Source: an uncultured Collinsella sp.
GTDB lineage: Bacteria > Actinomycetota > Coriobacteriia > Coriobacteriales > Coriobacteriaceae
Length of the DNA stretch: 64,000 nt
Reading direction: 5' to 3'
NCBI GenBank assembly: GCA_902493375.1
Contig: CABUPH010000008.1
Location: forward strand, 23,768-87,767
Part shown: positions 60,409 through 64,000 of the stretch, piece by piece
Numbering within the stretch: position 1 is the first letter of the stretch
How the letters are laid out: each line of letters starts with the position of its first letter
Translations under genes and position numbers: made by a program
Notes under the pieces: model-generated
What the model saw: only the letters and a program-made list of their open reading frames with translations
Database searches by the model: none
Told to the model about the DNA's origin: nothing

Positions 60409-60797
60409 ATTGAGTTTTAAGCCTCCGGAAACGGGGGCTTTTTTATATCGCGATGCGTCGAAGATCGCATCAAGTGATTAAAATGAGTAAAAATCAAATT
60501 CAATAACTTTTTTTGAAAAACGCTTGACGATTATTCAGTCCATGTGCATAATAATCAACAAGTCGCGGCGTTACCTCAGCTGGATAGAGGGTCTGACTAC
60601 GAATCAGAACGTCATAGGTTCGAATCCTATACGCCGCACCAATTGAGTTTTAAGCCTCCGGAAACGGGGGCTTTTTTATATCGCGATGCGTCGAAGATCG
60701 CATCAAGTGATTAAAATGAGTAAAAATCAAATTCAATAACTTTTTTTGAAAAACGCTTGACGATTATTCAGTCCATGTGCATAATAATCAACAAGTC
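60409..60797 (+). repeat. Tandem 233-base repeat of the tRNA-Arg array
   Basis: Spacers 60409-60564 and 60642-60797 appear identical base for base, and include terminator, an AT-rich stretch and the promoter for the next tRNA. Identity of non-coding spacers points to recent duplication or ongoing homogenisation. Confidence 0.85.
60565..60641 (+). tRNA. tRNA-Arg(ACG), copy 3
   Basis: Identical to copies 1 and 2. Own promoter TTGACG (60524-60529), 17 bases, CATAAT (60547-60552). The spacer before and after this copy is the same, giving an exact 233-base period. Confidence 0.96.
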
Positions 60798-60874
60798 GCG
60801 GCGTTACCTCAGCTGGATAGAGGGTCTGACTACGAATCAGAACGTCATAGGTTCGAATCCTATACGCCGCACCA
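60798..60874 (+). tRNA. tRNA-Arg(ACG), copy 4
   Basis: Identical tRNA with the same promoter as copy 3. Its downstream region switches from the short spacer of copies 2-3 to the long module seen after copy 1. Confidence 0.96.
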
Positions 60875-61149
60875 ATTGAAATTGAAAGCCTCCGGCGACG
60901 GGGGCTTTTCTTTTATGCCGCCACCGCATGGATTCGAACCTCGGTCGAGGCGCGGGCGTCAAGAAAACGCGGAGCGTTTTTAGCCCGCGGGCGAGCGCGC
61001 CGGCAAGCGGGCGAAGCCGGTGCGGATCCGCGCAGCGGATGCGCGGAATCCTATACGCCGCACCATTTGAGATTGAAGCTCCCGGCAACGGGGGCTTTTC
61101 TTTTACGTAAGCACCGCATGGATTCGAACCTCGGTCGAGGCGCGGGCGT
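60875..61149 (+). repeat. tRNA-downstream module at tRNA-Arg copy 4
   Basis: Near-identical to the module after copy 1: GC block 60961-61045 matches 60065-60149, and the tRNA 3' end recurs from 61046, offset 191 from 60855. The final part after the second inverted T-arm (61120-61149) differs, and leads into the leader of the next gene. Confidence 0.8.
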
Positions 61150-61250
61150 AAAGCGGACTATTTCCTGTCGACTCGTGTAAGATTTCGAGTAGGTGTCGCG
61201 GCCCATCCGTGACCACTCCTTCTTCAAGCGACCGATCAGGGTGATACTTC

Positions 61251-63692
61251 GTGGCAGAGCGTCCGACATACAAGCTCAGGTTTCTCGATCCCAAGAAGCG
61301 CTTTCCGGCGATGCCCGAGCAGCCTGCGGGGCGCTCATATGGCGTGGTCTGGAAACTCTTTGGCGAGGACCCGCATGAATCATGCTATGTCGTCGAATTT
61401 GTCGGCAAAAGCCATGTGTCGCTTTTGGGCTACGTGAGCGTTTCGGGTGAGGCCTATAAGGTGGACCGTCCCGTTAACGAAGTATCGCTGCCCGACGATC
61501 CCGACATGCAGCTGATTCTTGACGAGTCCGATTCCAACATCGGTGAGATTGCAGTCAGGGGTACCGATGGGACGATGCGCTCCCGGGCGCGAGTCATCGG
61601 CTCTCCCGAAGGCCCCATGCGCGAGCAGTCCGATCACGAGACATGGAATTCGGCCCGCTCCCTTCCTTACGGCGAGTTCATGGCGTCGATGTTCCTGCGC
61701 TACGTGATATTTGCCAACTCCGAAAGCGCTATTGCGAACACGGCGGGCGTCGACGGTCTCGATGCGGACATGCAAAACGTTGTCGACAAGATCAAGCTCG
61801 TAAAGTTGCCCGAGCCGGTCGAGGTGTTTTTGGGCTTTAACACGTCACCGCTCCCCGATGCTATCGAGACGTTGCTTTACCGCGTTGACCATGCCGAGAA
61901 TCCGAGCGGTATCGAGCGCTATGCCGCCACCCTTATGAGCGAAATTGACTTGCCCCGTCTGCGCACCATTGCCGCCAAGTCCGAAATGAGCCTGGCGCGC
62001 ATCGACCGGTCAAAGCTGTTTTATCTCAATTTTGATCGTAGCTTGCTGGACCAGGACGAGATTGACACGCTGCTCGCCATCGAGTGCCGTCTCAACCGCC
62101 TCTCCGGCATCCTTGAGCGCATCGGGGCTGGATTGGCCCCCGCGGCATCCTCGCCGAGTCTTGAGGGCTGTGCACTCTTTGATTCGTGGCATATCGCTAA
62201 GACGACCAACGATGTTCCCCGACTGCTCGATACGGCCTCGAGCGATAACCCGTGGGCAAAGCCGGGAACGGTTTCGTGCCAACCGGGCGGCGAGTGGGAC
62301 GTGCGCACCCGTTTTGCGCGAATCGTTGAGGTGCTCAACGTGGTCACGCGGCTCGACTATACCTATCGAGTAAACGTTGCCGAGGGGATTATGCTCGTTC
62401 GGTTTGGGCAGTCTGTCGTTGATGCCATGCCGCAACGTGAATACGACGCTCAGGATGACGCCTGGCGCGAGCTGGACGAGGACACGCGCGCGGTCTGGGC
62501 CGCGGAGCACGATGCGCGCGTGGCACTTACGCTTGCGGCAGCGTGTTTTGCCGCGGGCACCTGCATCACGCGCTGCTATGTGCAGATTGCTGCTCCCGAC
62601 AGTGAGCAGGGCGAGCGCGTTGTCGCAACGTATTTCTTTGGGCGCGCGGCCTATCTGGCCGATTGCGTGCCTGTTGCCAAGGATCTTGAGAGCATGGATA
62701 TGGACGATATGTCGTGCAAGCGTGTGCTTGAGGCGTATGAGTCAACCGCTCCGGAGACGATTGAGCCTGCGGAGGTTCATGCTCGTCCGCGTGATGACCA
62801 TCGCACGCTTCCGCCGGCGCTGCGCGATTTGCTGCTTGCCGATACGGCTGACGAGTTGGAGGTCATGGAAGAGGACGACGACCCATACGTGGCCCGTGTT
62901 GTTGAATTGCGCGAGCAGGCAAAAGTCGACCGTACAGGTGCTTTTGAAGGCTTTTCCCGTCTTGTTGAGGAGTTGGAGGCTAAGTGCGCCGTTGCCGAGC
63001 TTTTGGCGACAGGTCCGGTTCAAACGCAGTTTTGCGATAACCAGCTGGTGCGCATGGTGCTACCGGTGTTGGAAGAAGACCGCTCTGTGCGAATCCTTCG
63101 TGCGCCCGATGCGCTGTACTTTGCCCAGCACGAGATCTGCAGCTTTTACGTCGAGCAAGAGGACTTTGAACGAGCGCTGCCCGAGGTGCGCCATCTTTAC
63201 GATCTGGCGCGCTCGTCCATGCAATCGCACTTTGCGCTCATCAACGTTCTTGCGCGTCTGGAGCGCTTTGACGAGATTATCGAGGTGGCGCGCCACGGCC
63301 TACGTATTGCCAGCGATCGTTCTGCAATCGGCTACCTGTTCTATCGCTTGGCGTTTGCCTATTGGAATTGCGATCAGCTCGACCTAGCGCTGGCTTGTTA
63401 CCGTCTGGTGCCGCGCGGTGAGGAATCGGGCAGTAGTGCGCTGGAAGAAATGCAGGGCCTTATGAATGAGATGGGCGTCAGCGAGCCTCCGACGTTCGAG
63501 GAGGCGGTCGAGACCATCCGCAAGGCTGGACTCGAGCTGCCGCCAGTGTCCGCCGTGACGAATCAGCTGGCAGATGCCGCTGTACAACTGGTCGACAACG
63601 GCTTCTTTTTCCTGGCACGCGGTTGCATCTTCCAAATGTGGCGCACCATGGGCAACGACGAGCTCGGCTCCCTCAACCGCTCGCTGGGGTAG
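61251..63692 (+). CDS. Large hypothetical protein with TPR-like C-terminus
   Basis: 813 residues from a GTG with AGGGTGA upstream. I do not recognise the family. The first 130 residues are beta-rich. The middle is mixed, with an Ala-rich hydrophobic stretch (VALTLAAACFAAGTCITRCY, about 425-445) that may be a buried helix. An acidic linker (ELEVMEEDDDPY) follows, and the last 230 residues consist of helix pairs resembling tetratricopeptide repeats (YVEQEDFERALPEVRHLYDL, AYWNCDQLDLALACYRL). Probably cytoplasmic; the TPR part suggests protein-protein contact. No operon partner. Confidence 0.7.
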   Translation: MAERPTYKLRFLDPKKRFPAMPEQPAGRSYGVVWKLFGEDPHESCYVVEFVGKSHVSLLGYVSVSGEAYKVDRPVNEVSLPDDPDMQLILDESDSNIGEIAVRGTDGTMRSRARVIGSPEGPMREQSDHETWNSARSLPYGEFMASMFLRYVIFANSESAIANTAGVDGLDADMQNVVDKIKLVKLPEPVEVFLGFNTSPLPDAIETLLYRVDHAENPSGIERYAATLMSEIDLPRLRTIAAKSEMSLARIDRSKLFYLNFDRSLLDQDEIDTLLAIECRLNRLSGILERIGAGLAPAASSPSLEGCALFDSWHIAKTTNDVPRLLDTASSDNPWAKPGTVSCQPGGEWDVRTRFARIVEVLNVVTRLDYTYRVNVAEGIMLVRFGQSVVDAMPQREYDAQDDAWRELDEDTRAVWAAEHDARVALTLAAACFAAGTCITRCYVQIAAPDSEQGERVVATYFFGRAAYLADCVPVAKDLESMDMDDMSCKRVLEAYESTAPETIEPAEVHARPRDDHRTLPPALRDLLLADTADELEVMEEDDDPYVARVVELREQAKVDRTGAFEGFSRLVEELEAKCAVAELLATGPVQTQFCDNQLVRMVLPVLEEDRSVRILRAPDALYFAQHEICSFYVEQEDFERALPEVRHLYDLARSSMQSHFALINVLARLERFDEIIEVARHGLRIASDRSAIGYLFYRLAFAYWNCDQLDLALACYRLVPRGEESGSSALEEMQGLMNEMGVSEPPTFEEAVETIRKAGLELPPVSAVTNQLADAAVQLVDNGFFFLARGCIFQMWRTMGNDELGSLNRSLG

Positions 63693-63784
63693 GCGAAGCC
63701 TCCAAGGAGGAAAGGATGCTAGGCAATTAGAAAATTTCCTCTTGCCCATCCTTGGCTGTTTGGTTACTATAGAACGGCTGTTAC

Positions 63785-63875
63785 GGAGAGCTGACCGAGA
63801 GGCCGAAGGTGCTCGCCTGCTAAGCGAGTATGCCCCAAAAGGGCATCTGGGGTTCGAATCCCCAGCTCTCCGCCA
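63785..63875 (+). tRNA. tRNA-Ser(GCT)
   Basis: Class II tRNA: acceptor GGAGAGC/GCTCTCC, anticodon loop CTGCTAA, long variable arm (TGCCCC-AAAA-GGGGCA-like), discriminator G and encoded CCA. Terminator AGGGTCCC-ATCG-GGGGCCCT plus T-run at 63891-63917. Confidence 0.96.
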
Positions 63876-63927
63876 GTTTAACTTTAAAGAAGGGTCCCAT
63901 CGGGGGCCCTTTTTTATTATCGAGAAA

Positions 63928-63950
63928 GGGCGCTGGGGATTCGAAGGGGG
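63928..63950 (+). repeat. Truncated inverted T-arm behind tRNA-Ser
   Basis: GCTGGGGATTCGAA (63932-63945) is the exact complement of this tRNA's T-arm (TTCGAATCCCCAGC), placed after the terminator as at the other loci, then broken off where the IS-like sequence begins. Confidence 0.6.
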
Positions 63951-64000
63951 TGCGGACAGAAAGTTGGACCGCGGGGCGGTCCGGACTGGAGGTTCGCATG
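63951..64000 (+). mobile_element. Probable left end of an IS3-family (IS150-type) insertion sequence
   Basis: TGCGGACAGAAAGTTGGACC (63951-63970) resembles IS150-group terminal repeats, which begin TG and contain AAAGTTGGAC. About 45 bases later GGAGG precedes an ATG at 63998, the position of a typical first transposase frame. The window ends here, so nothing further can be checked. Confidence 0.45.

Noticed and set aside
59809..61110. Several 60-110-codon open frames over the tRNA-Arg array
   Set aside because: They translate tRNA sequence and its repeats on either strand (for example RRIGFEPMTF-like peptides), a well-known annotation artefact.

Overview
The window looks like a piece of a Coriobacteriia chromosome, most likely Collinsella (C. 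aerofaciens-like). The reasons are high GC, an actinobacterial style of protein with many Ala, Asp and Glu, a T-box in front of pheST, a Tad/Flp pilus locus without a secretin, and an L-2-hydroxyacid dehydrogenase of the type common in gut fermenters. This assignment is an inference from gene content. No rRNA or marker comparison was possible. No prophage, CRISPR array or complete insertion sequence is visible. The last 50 bases look like the left end of an IS3-family element.

Layout. 0-7 kb holds recQ, a GntR regulator with a fructoselysine-6-P-deglycase-like SIS protein, a lactate/hydroxyisocaproate dehydrogenase, metA (acetyl-CoA type by Glu111) and 5-formyl-THF cyclo-ligase. 7-16 kb is an accessory stretch: a hicAB toxin-antitoxin pair, a large M16 presequence-protease-like enzyme, a 600-base intergenic region full of ordered repeats in front of an AlbA_2/HATPase regulator, an HNH endonuclease and small zinc-knuckle proteins. 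16-27 kb holds tRNA-Val, a DMT transporter, a DUF4012 surface protein, glmM, an M32 carboxypeptidase and the T-box-controlled pheST. 27-31 kb is an ECF nickel/cobalt transporter (M, Q and O components) behind a NikR-like operator, followed by a zinc phospholipase-C-like protein. 31-39 kb holds a nuclease-like orphan, pyk, a Ca2+-type P-ATPase with a structured leader, and rsgA. 39-48.7 kb is a tightly overlapping Tad pilus operon (cpaB, tadZ, cpaF, tadB, tadC, Flp pilin, three further prepilin-like proteins, a TadG-like protein, DUF192). 48.8-59.3 kb is translation and housekeeping: tRNA-Phe, a GH5-like protein lacking its acid/base residue, rsmI, metG, rsmA, tatD, tRNA-Leu, an SPFH protein, rlmH, proC and serS. 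59.4-64 kb holds a four-copy tRNA-Arg(ACG) array, an 813-residue orphan protein and tRNA-Ser.

Most striking is what lies behind the tRNA genes. Downstream of tRNA-Phe, tRNA-Leu, the first and last tRNA-Arg and, in truncated form, tRNA-Ser there is a shared module. After the tRNA's own terminator comes an inverted copy of that tRNA's T-arm. A GC-rich hairpin block with the same plan at each locus follows, and then a second copy of the tRNA 3' end plus terminator, displaced by 186-191 bases. Each inverted T-arm matches its own tRNA. This looks like a family of small non-coding elements that enter at the T-loop and rebuild the tRNA end.

Other structured DNA stands out: a leader before the P-type ATPase with two hairpins whose loops are complementary over 7 bases and which covers the Shine-Dalgarno; a roughly 90-base hairpin that recurs after pheT and after the ATPase gene with covarying stems; a 51-base-period repeat array and a perfect 25-bp TATCTCTC palindrome before the AlbA_2 regulator; and two families of short REP-like repeats.
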